Source: Marinimicrococcus sp033875255 (GTDB lineage: Bacteria > Pseudomonadota > Alphaproteobacteria > Geminicoccales > Geminicoccaceae). Taken from it: a stretch of DNA of 60,020 nucleotides. Every line of letters begins with the position of its first letter. Within the stretch, counting starts at the first letter, position 1. The notes beneath the pieces were generated by a model. That model saw nothing but the letters and a program-made list of their open reading frames with translations. It did no database searches and was not told the origin of the DNA. A program made the translations under genes and the position numbers. Shown piece after piece: positions 51,524-59,475 of the stretch. The stretch is taken from the NCBI GenBank assembly GCA_033875255.1, contig JAWZSN010000031.1, forward strand, positions 1-60,020, given 5' to 3'.

Positions 51524-54259
51524 TCAATGCGCCTCGTCCCAGTTCCCTCCCGTCCCCACGTCCACCACCAGCGGCACCGTCAGCTCGGCGGCGCCCTCCA
51601 TCACCCTGCGCACCAGCGCACCCGTGGCCTCCACCTCGTCCGGCGGCACCTCCAGCACGAGCTCGTCGTGGACCTGGAGGAGCATGCGGGCGCCGGCCTG
51701 TTCGGCGTGGAGGGCCGTGGCGAGGTGGTGCATGGCGCGTTTCATGATGTCGGCGGCGGAGCCCTGGATGGGGGCGTTGATGGCGGCGCGCTCGGCATAG
51801 GCGCGGCGTGAGGGGATGCGGGCGTTGATCTCCGGCACGTAGCAGCGGCGGCCGAAGAGGGTTTTGACAAAACCCTTCTCGCGGGCCTCGGCCTTGGCCT
51901 GCTCCATATAGTCCCTGATGCCCGGATACTGCTCGAAATAGGCCTCGATATAGGCCTTGGCCTGGGCCTGGGGGATGCCCAGGCGCTGGGCCAGGCCGAA
52001 GGCGCCGATCCCGTAGATGATGCCGTAATTGATGGTCTTGGCGGAGCGGCGCAGATCGGGGCCGATCTCCTCCACGGGCTTCTCGAACATCTGCGAGGCG
52101 GTGACCGCGTGGATGTCGATGTCGTTGGCGAAGGCCTGCTTGAGGGCCTCGATGCCGGCCATGTGGGCCAGGACGCGCAGCTCGATCTGCGAGTAGTCGG
52201 CGCTCAGCAGGACAAAACCGTTCTCCGCCACGAAGGCCTCGCGGATGCGGCGGCCCTCCTCGCTGCGGATGGGGATGTTCTGGAGGTTGGGCTCGGTGGA
52301 GCTGAGGCGGCCGGTGCTGGTTGAGGCCATCATGTAGGAGGTGTGGACGCGGCCGGTCTCCTCCACGATCTCCTCCACCAGCGCGTCGGTATAGGTGCGG
52401 GTGAGCTTTTGGAGCTGGCGCCAGTCGAGAACGGTGCGGGGCAGCTCGTGGCCTTGCGCTGCCAGCTCCTCCAGCACCTCCGCCCCGGTGGCGTAGGCGC
52501 CGGTCTTGGTCTTGCGCCCCGCACCGGCGATGGCGAGCTCGTCGAACAGCACCTCGCCCAGCTGCTTGGGGGAGCCGAGGTTGAAGGGCCGGCCGGCGAG
52601 CCTGTAGGCCTCCTCCTCCAGCTCGGCCATGCGCTGGGTGAAGATGCCGGAGAGCTGGCGCAGGCGGCCGGCATCGACGCGGATCCCCGCCACCTCCATG
52701 GCGGAGAGGATCGCGGGCAGCGGCCGCTCCAGGGTCTCGTAGACGCTGGCCATGCGCTCTTCCACGAGCCGCGGCCGCAGATGCCGCCAGAGGCGCAGCG
52801 TCACCTCGGCATCCTCGGCGGCGTAGTCGGTGGCCTTCTCCACCGGGCACTGGTCGAAGGTGATCTGGCTCTTGCCGGTGCCGCAGATGCGGGCATAGGG
52901 GATGGTCTCGTAGCCCAGATGCCGGCTCGCCAGCTCGTCCATGGAGTGGCCGTGGCTGGCGCCATCCAGCGCGTAGGAGAGCAGCATCGTGTCGTCCACC
53001 GGCGTGATCGCGACGCCGAGGCGGGCGAGGATGCCGATGTCGTACTTGATGTTGTGGCCGATCTTGAGGACCGAGGGGTCCAAGAGCACCGGCCGCAGCC
53101 GCTCCAGCACGGCCGCCATGTCGAGCTGGCCGTCGCGCCGCTGGCCGAAATCGTCCACATGGCCCAGCGGGATGTAGAACCCCTCCCCCGGCTCGACGCT
53201 CAAGGAGATGCCCACCAGCCGCGCCCGCACGACATTGAGCGAGGTGGTCTCGGTGTCGATGGCGAGCCGGCCGAGATCGAGGGCGCGGGCCAGCACTTCA
53301 TCGAGGGCGGCCATGTCGGTGATGGCGGAGAAGCGCGGCGCCTCCGCCGCCTGGTCGGCCTCCTGGCGCTGCTCGGCCGCCGCCTGCTCCACCGCGGCGA
53401 TGCGGGCGGTCAGGGTCTTGAAGCCGTTCTCCTGGAAGAACGCCAAAAGCTTCGCCGGGTCGGGCGCCTTGCGGCGGCATTCATCCAGCGCCAGCGGCAG
53501 CGCGCAGTCGTCCTTGAGCCCCACCAGCTCGAAGGACAGCCGGGCCTTCTCCGCGTTGGCGATCAGGGTCTCGCGGCGCTTGGGCTGCCTGATCCGCTCG
53601 GCCCCCTCGAGCAGTGCTTCCAGCGAGCCGAACTCGGTCAAAAGCTGGGCCGCGGTCTTGGGGCCGATGCCGGGCACGCCCGGGACATTGTCGGAGGTGT
53701 CGCCGGTGAGCGCCAGCGCCTCGCGGACCATGGAGGGGGCCACGCCGAACTTCGCCATGACCTCCTCGGGCCCGATGCTCTTCTGCTTCATCGGGTCCCA
53801 AAGGGCCACACCGTCGCGCAGGAGCTGCATCAGGTCCTTGTCGGAGGAGACGACGAGCACCTCCTCGCCGGCCTCGCGCGCGGCCCTGGCGTAGCTGGCG
53901 ATGAGGTCGTCGGCCTCCAGCCCCTCCACCGCCACCACCGGCAGATCGAAGGCGCGGGCCGCCTCCTGGACAAGGGCGAACTGCGGCACCAGCTCGGCGG
54001 GCGGCTCCTGGCGGTTGGCCTTGTAGGCCTCGTAGAGATCGTTCCGGAAGCTCTTCCTGCCGGCGTCGAAGACCACGACGATGTCGTCTCGCGCGTGGTC
54101 CTGCAGCAGCCGCATGAGCATGTTGGTGAAGCCGAACACGGCGTTCACCGGCGTCCCGTCGGGACGGGTCATGGGGGGCAGCGCGAAGAAGGCGCGGAAG
54201 ATGTAGCCGGACCCGTCGACGAGGACGAGGCGCTTGGTGGGGGCGGTGCTCTCGGTCAT
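51524..54259 (-). CDS. polA: DNA polymerase I
   Basis: The 911-residue enzyme fills gaps and removes RNA primers. The 5'-3' exonuclease domain is VLVDGSGYIFRAFFALPP, GLEADDLIASYARAA, VVSSDKDLMQLLRDGV and TGDTSDNVPGVPGIGPKTAA. The 3'-5' proofreading domain near residue 340 keeps LAIDTETTSLN and the later KIGHNIKYDIGIL and YAAEDAEVTLRLW, so it looks active. Polymerase motifs are ADYSQIELRVLAHMAG, RRSAKTINYGIIYGIGAFGL and LQVHDELVLEVP. Length is typical. It is divergent from the OmpA-like gene. Confidence 0.97.
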   Translation of the reverse strand: MTESTAPTKRLVLVDGSGYIFRAFFALPPMTRPDGTPVNAVFGFTNMLMRLLQDHARDDIVVVFDAGRKSFRNDLYEAYKANRQEPPAELVPQFALVQEAARAFDLPVVAVEGLEADDLIASYARAAREAGEEVLVVSSDKDLMQLLRDGVALWDPMKQKSIGPEEVMAKFGVAPSMVREALALTGDTSDNVPGVPGIGPKTAAQLLTEFGSLEALLEGAERIRQPKRRETLIANAEKARLSFELVGLKDDCALPLALDECRRKAPDPAKLLAFFQENGFKTLTARIAAVEQAAAEQRQEADQAAEAPRFSAITDMAALDEVLARALDLGRLAIDTETTSLNVVRARLVGISLSVEPGEGFYIPLGHVDDFGQRRDGQLDMAAVLERLRPVLLDPSVLKIGHNIKYDIGILARLGVAITPVDDTMLLSYALDGASHGHSMDELASRHLGYETIPYARICGTGKSQITFDQCPVEKATDYAAEDAEVTLRLWRHLRPRLVEERMASVYETLERPLPAILSAMEVAGIRVDAGRLRQLSGIFTQRMAELEEEAYRLAGRPFNLGSPKQLGEVLFDELAIAGAGRKTKTGAYATGAEVLEELAAQGHELPRTVLDWRQLQKLTRTYTDALVEEIVEETGRVHTSYMMASTSTGRLSSTEPNLQNIPIRSEEGRRIREAFVAENGFVLLSADYSQIELRVLAHMAGIEALKQAFANDIDIHAVTASQMFEKPVEEIGPDLRRSAKTINYGIIYGIGAFGLAQRLGIPQAQAKAYIEAYFEQYPGIRDYMEQAKAEAREKGFVKTLFGRRCYVPEINARIPSRRAYAERAAINAPIQGSAADIMKRAMHHLATALHAEQAGARMLLQVHDELVLEVPPDEVEATGALVRRVMEGAAELTVPLVVDVGTGGNWDEAH

Positions 54260-54434
54260 GGCCGCAAGCTAGCGCGGGCGCGGGCGCAGGGCCAGATGGC
54301 CGGAGGGCACCGCAAGGGTCGAAAGACGGGGAGGCTCGTTGACGCAGCGCGGGAATGCGGGTGGCTCCTGTACGTCTGCGCGTCTATGTGAGGACTGTTT
54401 GCAATCGCGCCTTCCCGCGATGGAGGAGACACGA

Positions 54435-55094
54435 ATGAAGCGCACTACCTGCGCCGCCCTGGCCGGCCTCGTCCTGCTCGCCGGCTGCACCACCGCCCCC
54501 GACGGCACCCAGCGCGTCAGCAAGGCGGGTATGGGCGCCGGTGCGGGGGCCGTGATCGGCGGCATCGCCGGCGCCGTGCTCGACAAGAACGACGCGCGCG
54601 GCGTGCCGCTGGGTGCGGCGATCGGCGCTGCCGTGGGCGGCGGCATCGGCTACCTGTTCGACCGCCAGGAGCAGGCCTTCGAGCAGGCGCTCGCCGTCGA
54701 GCAGCAGCAGCACGTGGCCGAGGTCGAGCGGGTGCGCGACGATCTCTTGAAGATCACGCTGCAGAACGAGGTGATGTTCGACTTCGACAGCGCCACCATC
54801 AAGCCAGGTTTCCAGCCGACCCTGAGCAAGCTCGCCGGCGTGCTGGTCAAGTATGACCGCTCGAACGCCACCATCGTTGGCCACACCGACAGCACCGGTG
54901 CGGACAGCTACAACCAGCAGCTCTCGTTGCGCCGCGCCCAGGCGGTGCAGCAGGCCCTGGCGGGTGCGGGCGTGCCCTCCTACCGGATGACCGCCGAGGG
55001 CCGCGGCGAGAGCCAGCCCATCGCCGACAACTCGACCGAGGCCGGCCGCCAGCTCAACCGCCGGGTCGAGATCCTGGTAGCGCCGACCAGCTGA
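54435..55094 (+). CDS. OmpA-family lipoprotein with glycine-zipper segment
   Basis: The 219-residue protein has a lipoprotein signal (ALAGLVLLAGCTTAPDG). A glycine-zipper stretch follows (MGAGAGAVIGGIAGAVLD, LGAAIGAAVGGGIGYLFD), then a short coiled coil and a C-terminal OmpA peptidoglycan-binding domain (NEVMFDFDSATIKPGFQPTL, IVGHTDSTGADSYNQQLSLR, AGRQLNRRVEIL). It is of the YiaD type and acts between outer membrane and cell wall. ATG 54435 follows GGAGGAG. It shares the OmpA module with the lipoprotein at 22704. The 175-base region between it and polA holds both promoters. Confidence 0.92.
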   Translation: MKRTTCAALAGLVLLAGCTTAPDGTQRVSKAGMGAGAGAVIGGIAGAVLDKNDARGVPLGAAIGAAVGGGIGYLFDRQEQAFEQALAVEQQQHVAEVERVRDDLLKITLQNEVMFDFDSATIKPGFQPTLSKLAGVLVKYDRSNATIVGHTDSTGADSYNQQLSLRRAQAVQQALAGAGVPSYRMTAEGRGESQPIADNSTEAGRQLNRRVEILVAPTS

Positions 55095-55116
55095 CCGCGA
55101 GGCCGCGGGCCGGGCG

Positions 55117-56190
55117 TCAGGGGCCGGCCCGGCGCTCCGCCTCGCGGCCCTGCGCCTCGGCGATGGTGGCCCGGGCGCGGCGCAGATCGTCCTCGAGCAG
55201 CGGCGGCGGCGTCCGCGGCTCGGCGTCCGGCATCCGGCAAAGACGCGCCAGATAGGGGTAGTGGTCCGAGCCCACCGCCTCCAGCCGGGCGAGCGAGCTG
55301 GTGGCGAAGCCCGGCTCGTGGAGCACATGGTCGAGCGGCCAGGAGCGCCACCAGGAGGTGGCGCTGTAGGTGGCAGCGTAGCCGTAGCCGTGGCGCGGGT
55401 CGATCAGCCCGCCGATCCGCTGCATCCGCTCCAGCGCGGTCTCCCACGGCGTGGAGTTGAGATCGCCCGCCACCACCGCCGGCCTTGTGTCGCCGCGCAC
55501 CTCCATGGCCACGGCATAGAGCTGGGCATCACGGCCGATGGCCGGTTGCCAGGGCCGCGGCGGATGCGGATGCAGGCCGATGAAGTCGATCCTCTCGCCG
55601 CTGCGCAGCCTCACGCCGCTCTGCACCGCCGGGGTATCCTGGTCCGCCAGCCGGCGGATCCGGGGCTCGATCAGCGGCAGGCGGGAGAACAGCTCGAGCC
55701 CGTAATAGGAGCCGGTGATCTGCTGGACCCTGAAGGGCATCTCCTCCTCCAGCGGCGCCAGCGCCTCGTGCCACCACGCATCGGTCTCCATGGCGAGCAG
55801 GATGTCGGGCTTCTCGCGCCGCACCAGCTCGAGCAGCGGCTCCGCCTCGCGGTTGCCCAGCAGGACATTGGCCACCATGACGCTCAGCCGCTGCTCCGGC
55901 GGGCAGCTCTCGACGAAATCCGCCCCTCCGGGCCGGTAGGGCCACAAGGTCAGCGCGTGCGAGGCACCCGCCGCCAGAACCGCTGCGAGAAGCAACAGCG
56001 TGGTCCGGGGCGCCTGGCGCACGAAAAAGGGAAGGACCACCGCAAGCGCGGCGAGCGCCACCAGCATCTGCAGCCGCGGGAAGTCGGCCATCCGCACGAA
56101 CCAGAGGTCCAGCTCGAGGACCGGCAGGATACTCGCTGCCACCAGAACGGTGGCGAGTGCCGCCACGAGGAGATGGAGAGCGTGTCTCAC
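55117..56190 (-). CDS. Membrane endonuclease/exonuclease/phosphatase-family protein
   Basis: The 357-residue protein has three N-terminal membrane helices (LLVAALATVLVAASILPVLE, MLVALAALAVVLPFFV, TLLLLAAVLAAGASHAL). A C-terminal EEP-fold catalytic domain follows, with LSVMVANVLLGNREAEPLLE, ILLAMETDAWW, FIGLHPHPPRPW, VVAGDLNSTPWE and GSDHYPYLARL, which together give the metal-binding and catalytic Asn, Glu, Asp-x-Asn and Asp-His residues. The catalytic part should face the periplasm; substrates of such YafD-like proteins are not known. GTG 56190 is the start. It is convergent with the lipoprotein gene. Confidence 0.88.
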   Translation of the reverse strand: MRHALHLLVAALATVLVAASILPVLELDLWFVRMADFPRLQMLVALAALAVVLPFFVRQAPRTTLLLLAAVLAAGASHALTLWPYRPGGADFVESCPPEQRLSVMVANVLLGNREAEPLLELVRREKPDILLAMETDAWWHEALAPLEEEMPFRVQQITGSYYGLELFSRLPLIEPRIRRLADQDTPAVQSGVRLRSGERIDFIGLHPHPPRPWQPAIGRDAQLYAVAMEVRGDTRPAVVAGDLNSTPWETALERMQRIGGLIDPRHGYGYAATYSATSWWRSWPLDHVLHEPGFATSSLARLEAVGSDHYPYLARLCRMPDAEPRTPPPLLEDDLRRARATIAEAQGREAERRAGP

Positions 56191-56315
56191 CGGACCGGCG
56201 CTGTCGTCATGAAGGCTCGCAGCTCGCTCGAGGGTGCTTGGATCGTCGATTGAGGAAGAAGCCGGGCGCTGGCCGGGTTCCGTCGCCGGCCGCCGAAGGC
56301 CGTGGCGCCAGCCAG

Positions 56316-56360
56316 GCGCGATAGCGCTGCGCGCGGCTTTTCTTCTGTTTTCCTTGTCAG
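56316..56360 (+). terminator. Terminator-like dispersed repeat, copy E
   Basis: GCGCG-ATAGCGCTG-CGCGC followed by GGCTTTTCTTCTGTTTTCCTTGTCAG. It is in plus orientation and forms an inverted pair with copy F, 75 bases away, between the EEP-family gene and the sulfotransferase pseudogene. Confidence 0.55.
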
Positions 56361-56404
56361 TCGGCAGCGGGCTTGCCGCCGCGTCGGCAACCGGCGCGAG
56401 GAAG

Positions 56405-56440
56405 AAAGCCCGGTCGCGCGCAGCGCCTTGCGCGGCACCG
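56405..56440 (-). terminator. Terminator-like dispersed repeat, copy F
   Basis: On the minus strand it reads GCCGCGCAAGGCGCTGCGCG followed by ACCGGGCTTTCTTC. It lies 10-45 bases beyond the end of the sulfotransferase frame and is oriented to terminate it. It is inverted relative to copy E. Confidence 0.6.
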
Positions 56441-56450
56441 CAGCCACGGT

Positions 56451-57407
56451 TCAGCAGCCCTCGTCGGTCGCGACGTTGCTAGCGCAGGCAAGCCGGCCGA
56501 AGGTTACCCAGCGGGCGCAATCGGGCGGGAGGCAGGCCAGCCTCGCATCGTAGAGGGCCAGGTCGTCCGCGCGGAAGACGCCGCGCCAGCGCCCGTTGGT
56601 GCCATGGTGAAAGAACCGGCCGGCGCCGCCCTCGAAGCTGGCCGCCATGCTGCCCATCAGCGCCGCGCCGTCACGGCGCATGGCCGCAAAGCCGGCGGCC
56701 TCGACGAGCGCCGGCCAGAGGCCAGGCGGCACGTCGATGCCCAGGAACCCGGCAATCCGGCGCATCTCGCCCTGAAGATCGGCCTTGAGGTCGGCGTAAT
56801 GAACCAGCAGGACGTTGGGGCGATCACGGTCCTGCCATCAGCTCCGCTCGAAGTGGAAGAAGGACATGAGCGGCAGGCCATCCTCGTGGCCCGGCACGAT
56901 TCCTTCGGTGAGCCAGCGGTGGAAATGCGCTGCGGGTTCGGCCGGGATACGCGGATAGGCCCGGGCGATGATCGGGTCGCCGAGCCCGGCCGCGTCCAGT
57001 CCCGCGAGCATCGGCGGGGAAAGGGCGGTGCCGTGATTGTGGTAGGAGAGGCAGGCGTCGCGGCCGTCGCGCGCCACGTGGATGTAGCGCACCTCGTCAT
57101 GAATCGGCAGACCGTCGGACGGCAGGTGCGACTTCAGGAAGCGGCGGTGCCGCTGCGCCTCGATGCGCGCGATCACCGCCTCGATCGGCTCGGGAAAGCG
57201 CCGGTCGATCCATGCCGAGAGCTCCATGACCGGCTGCGGCTCGGGGTTCGAGAAGACCAGCAGCCCCACGATGCGCTGCATCCAGGTGGTGCCGCACTTG
57301 GGGTAGGTCGCGATCACGATGTCAAAGGGCCGGGGCCGATAATGCTCCCAGCGCCGGCTGTCGAGGATCCAGGTGCGGTAGACGCGCTCTTGCGGCCGGA
57401 TCAGCAT
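56451..57407 (-). pseudogene. Sulfotransferase-family gene with one in-frame stop codon
   Basis: From ATG 57407 the frame would encode about 317 residues. The PAPS-binding loop is intact (TYPKCGTTWMQ, residues 35-45) and so is the 3'-phosphate motif (VARDGRDACLSYHNHG, from about 111). Codon 190 is TGA (56840-56838), where related proteins have FERSWW-type tryptophan; a single G-to-A change explains it. The same frame then continues cleanly through DRPNVLLVHYADLKADLQGE, IAGFLGIDVPPGLW and the C-terminal GRWRGVF to 56451. The product would be a truncated, inactive enzyme unless the stop is read through. Otherwise the gene is undamaged, suggesting recent loss or a sequencing error. Confidence 0.85.
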
Positions 57408-57600
57408 CGAGCAAGCCTCGCGCGGCAGAGGCAGCGGGCCGACCTGCCGGCCCGCTCTCCCGCCGGACTCTCCATCCTGCCTTTCTCTCGCGCGAAAATC
57501 CATTGCCGGCCGGTATCCTGCCGGCGCCCCGAAGAGGCGTCCCTCGTGCCGGTGGCGCGCGATGGTTCCGCCACGGGAGCGGGTCGCGGCGACGGGGCCT

Positions 57601-57640
57601 GCCGAGGCGCTGCGCGCGGCTTTTTTTCCTTTTTCTTCGG
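57601..57640 (+). terminator. Terminator-like dispersed repeat, copy G
   Basis: GCCGAGGCGCTGCGCGCGGC is followed by TTTTTTTCCTTTTTCTTC, the most T-rich tail of the family. It forms an inverted pair with copy H 115 bases away. No gene lies immediately upstream in plus orientation, so termination may not be its only role. Confidence 0.6.
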
Positions 57641-57754
57641 TCGGCTCAAGGCGGGCGGGAACGCCCTTTCCTGCGTCCTCAGGGAGTGGCAGCCGCGGGG
57701 CGGCGTGGGACGGGGATGCGCCAGGCGCGGTTCATCGGCCGGAAAGGAACACAC

Positions 57755-57785
57755 CGGTCGCGCGCAGCGCCCTGTGCGCCTCCGC
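57755..57785 (-). repeat. Dispersed hairpin repeat, copy H (degenerate)
   Basis: GTCGCGCGCAGCGCCCTGTG-CGCC is a diverged minus-orientation copy of the core, without a clear T tract. With copy G it frames about 115 bases of unique sequence, repeating the inverted-pair layout of copies E and F. Confidence 0.5.
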
Positions 57786-57807
57786 AGCCGGAGGCCTGCT
57801 CCGGTGT

Positions 57808-57960
57808 CCACCCGTTCAGCGGACCTTTATCTTCCCGGACGATCCTGCCGGGGTGGAAGTCCGCCGCCGCATCATCCCGCCCCCCTGCTCCACCATCCGC
57901 GAGGATGCCATGGGAGGAGTCGATGGAAGGCGGGCAGGCGCAGAAGTCATGGCGTGAGCT
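57808..57960 (+). repeat. Dispersed element with GATCCTGCCGGGGTGG core
   Basis: From GTTCAGCGGACCTT it runs through ACGATCCTGCCGGGGTGG, TCCGCCGCCGCATC, TCCACCATCCGCGAGGATG and GGAGTCGATG. A second copy lies inverted at 59855-59985, and the core recurs in each 159-bp unit at 47571. In one frame it reads DPAGVEVRRRI and STIREDAMGGVD, close to the translation of the other copies, but conservation appears mainly at nucleotide level. Confidence 0.7.
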
Positions 57961-58170
57961 TCACGGCCTGCCGGACGCCGCCGCCAACTTCGAGGGGAAG
58001 GAAAAAATGGGCCGCGGGGGTCACCTCCCAGGCGGCGGCGCAGGAGGGAGCGCGGGATGCGGAGCGTTGCGCCCTGCTACGCGTAGCGAGATGTCCCGCG
58101 CGGGCGGCCATCGCGGGATCTCCGGTAGGGTCGGGTCGCCGACCAGCAACCACTGACGGAGACTACGACG

Positions 58171-58347
58171 ATGTCCGAGGACAGAATGGCGCTGGGCGGG
58201 CTGCTGGAGAAGAGCACCGACGCCGGGCTGCTGCGCGAGATGATCGGCTTTGCCGCCGAGCGGCTGATGGAGCCGGAGGCGCAGGGCGTGACCAGGACCG
58301 GGCACGGCGAGCGCTCGGCGGACAGGCTGGTCCAGCGCGACGGCTAG
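58171..58347 (+). pseudogene. IS256-family transposase, N-terminal fragment
   Basis: The 58-residue frame from ATG 58171 reads MSEDRMALGGLLEKSTDAG, LLREMIGFAAERLMEPEAQG and HGERSADRLVQRDG, the conserved start of IS256-family (mutator-type) transposases. It stops at TAG 58345-58347, where relatives have a tyrosine codon (N-G-Y-R). The catalytic DDE region is absent. An IS110-type element follows within 90 bases, which probably removed or displaced the rest. Confidence 0.8.
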
Positions 58348-58432
58348 CGCGGTCGCGACGGTCACCCTGGAACCGGGGACCTGACATAATCGCGGCTCTC
58401 CAACGGCCTGTTGAGCGCAAGGAGAGTGACCC

Positions 58433-59475
58433 ATGGCCAGTGTTGCCGGTTGCGACGTCTCCGAGCAAGCGACCGAGATGTGCGTGGTTGAGGGTGAGGG
58501 TATGCGGGCTCGCGGGAGATGTCCGACCGATCCGGTGCCGATCCGCGACTTTCTGGCGGAGCATGCGCCCGATCGTCGCCGCCTGGTGATCGAGACCGGG
58601 TCGCTGATCGCGTGGCTAGTGCACGGGCTGCGGGCGCTGCCGGCGCCGGTGGTCTGCGCTTGCGCCCGGCAGGCGCACGCAGCCGTGAGCCGGGGGGCCG
58701 GGAGCCACGGGCCGCGCAAGACCGACCGGGGGGGCTGGCGCGGCTGGCGCCAATCACCGGATCGTTGGCCGGGTGGCTCGAGCCAGTGAGCGTGCGCTCG
58801 CTGGCGAGCCACCAGCGCAAGAGCCTGCTGGTCGCCCGCGCGACGCTGGTGCGCGCCCGCCTGCGGCTGACCAACCAGATCCGCGGGCTCCTCGAGCCCT
58901 TCGGCCTGCGGCTCGGGCGGGTCCCGGCCGGCAGGCTCGAGAGCCGTGTGCGCGAGCCCGTCGCCGACCGGCCGGTCCTGCTGGCAGCGCTGGAGCCGCT
59001 GCTGGCGATCCGCGGCGGCGCGGATCCTGGAGATCGAGCGTTTGGACAAGAAGCTGCTGGCCAGCGCCCGCGACGATGCGGCGGTGCGCCGCCTGATGAC
59101 CATCCCCGGCATCGCGGCCCTGACCGCCCAGGCCTTCACCGCGGTTATCGACGATCCGCGCCGCTTCAAACGCTCCGCCGAGCTCGGCTCCTGTCCGGAC
59201 CTGGTGCCCAGGCGATGGCCGTCGGGCCAGCAGGGCCGGAGCGGCCGGATCACAAGCGGCGGCGACGGCATGCCGCGCCAACAACATTCTGGCGATCCTG
59301 AAGAAACCCTGCGCGCTGAAGGGCCGGGCCGAGGCCCTTGGCTGCCCGCATCGGGGCCAAAAAGGCGCGCGTGGCGCTCGCCCGCAAGCTCGCCGCCCCG
59401 ATGCATCGGCTCCGGCTCCGGCTCCGCGAGGAGACCTTCGCCTGGCCCGAAACCCGGTCCGGCAGCGCCGCCTGA
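58433..59475 (+). pseudogene. IS110-family transposase, multiply frameshifted
   Basis: ATG 58433 starts MASVAGCDVSEQATEMCVVE, the RuvC-like DEDD start, followed by RRLVIETGSLIAWLVHGLRA. The frame then breaks. The next frame gives VRSLASHQRKSLLVARATLV and RLTNQIRGLLEPFGL. Another gives RRLMTIPGIAALTAQAFTAV, the transposase_20 helix-hairpin-helix. Further shifts lead through an NNILAIL-like stretch and ALARKLAAPMHRLRLRL to TGA 59475. At least three frame changes make it inactive. IS110 elements lack long inverted repeats, so the outer ends cannot be fixed; the sequence upstream from about 58375 probably belongs to it. Confidence 0.85.

Larger units (their letters stand above)
57408..58170. other. 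Repeat-rich intergenic stretch without supported genes
   Basis: Between the sulfotransferase start and the IS256 fragment I see no gene with a credible start, codon pattern or family signature. It contains copies G and H of the terminator-like repeat and one copy of the GATCCTGCCGGGGTGG element, each listed separately. Open frames here are arginine/alanine-rich artefacts of high GC. Confidence 0.5.

Noticed and set aside
56838..56840. TGA as a selenocysteine codon in the sulfotransferase
   Set aside because: The position is normally Trp, the family has no known selenoproteins, and I saw no SECIS-like hairpin.
57503..58156. 217-codon plus-strand frame
   Set aside because: It runs through two terminator-like repeats and one dispersed element, with no ribosome binding site or recognisable domain.
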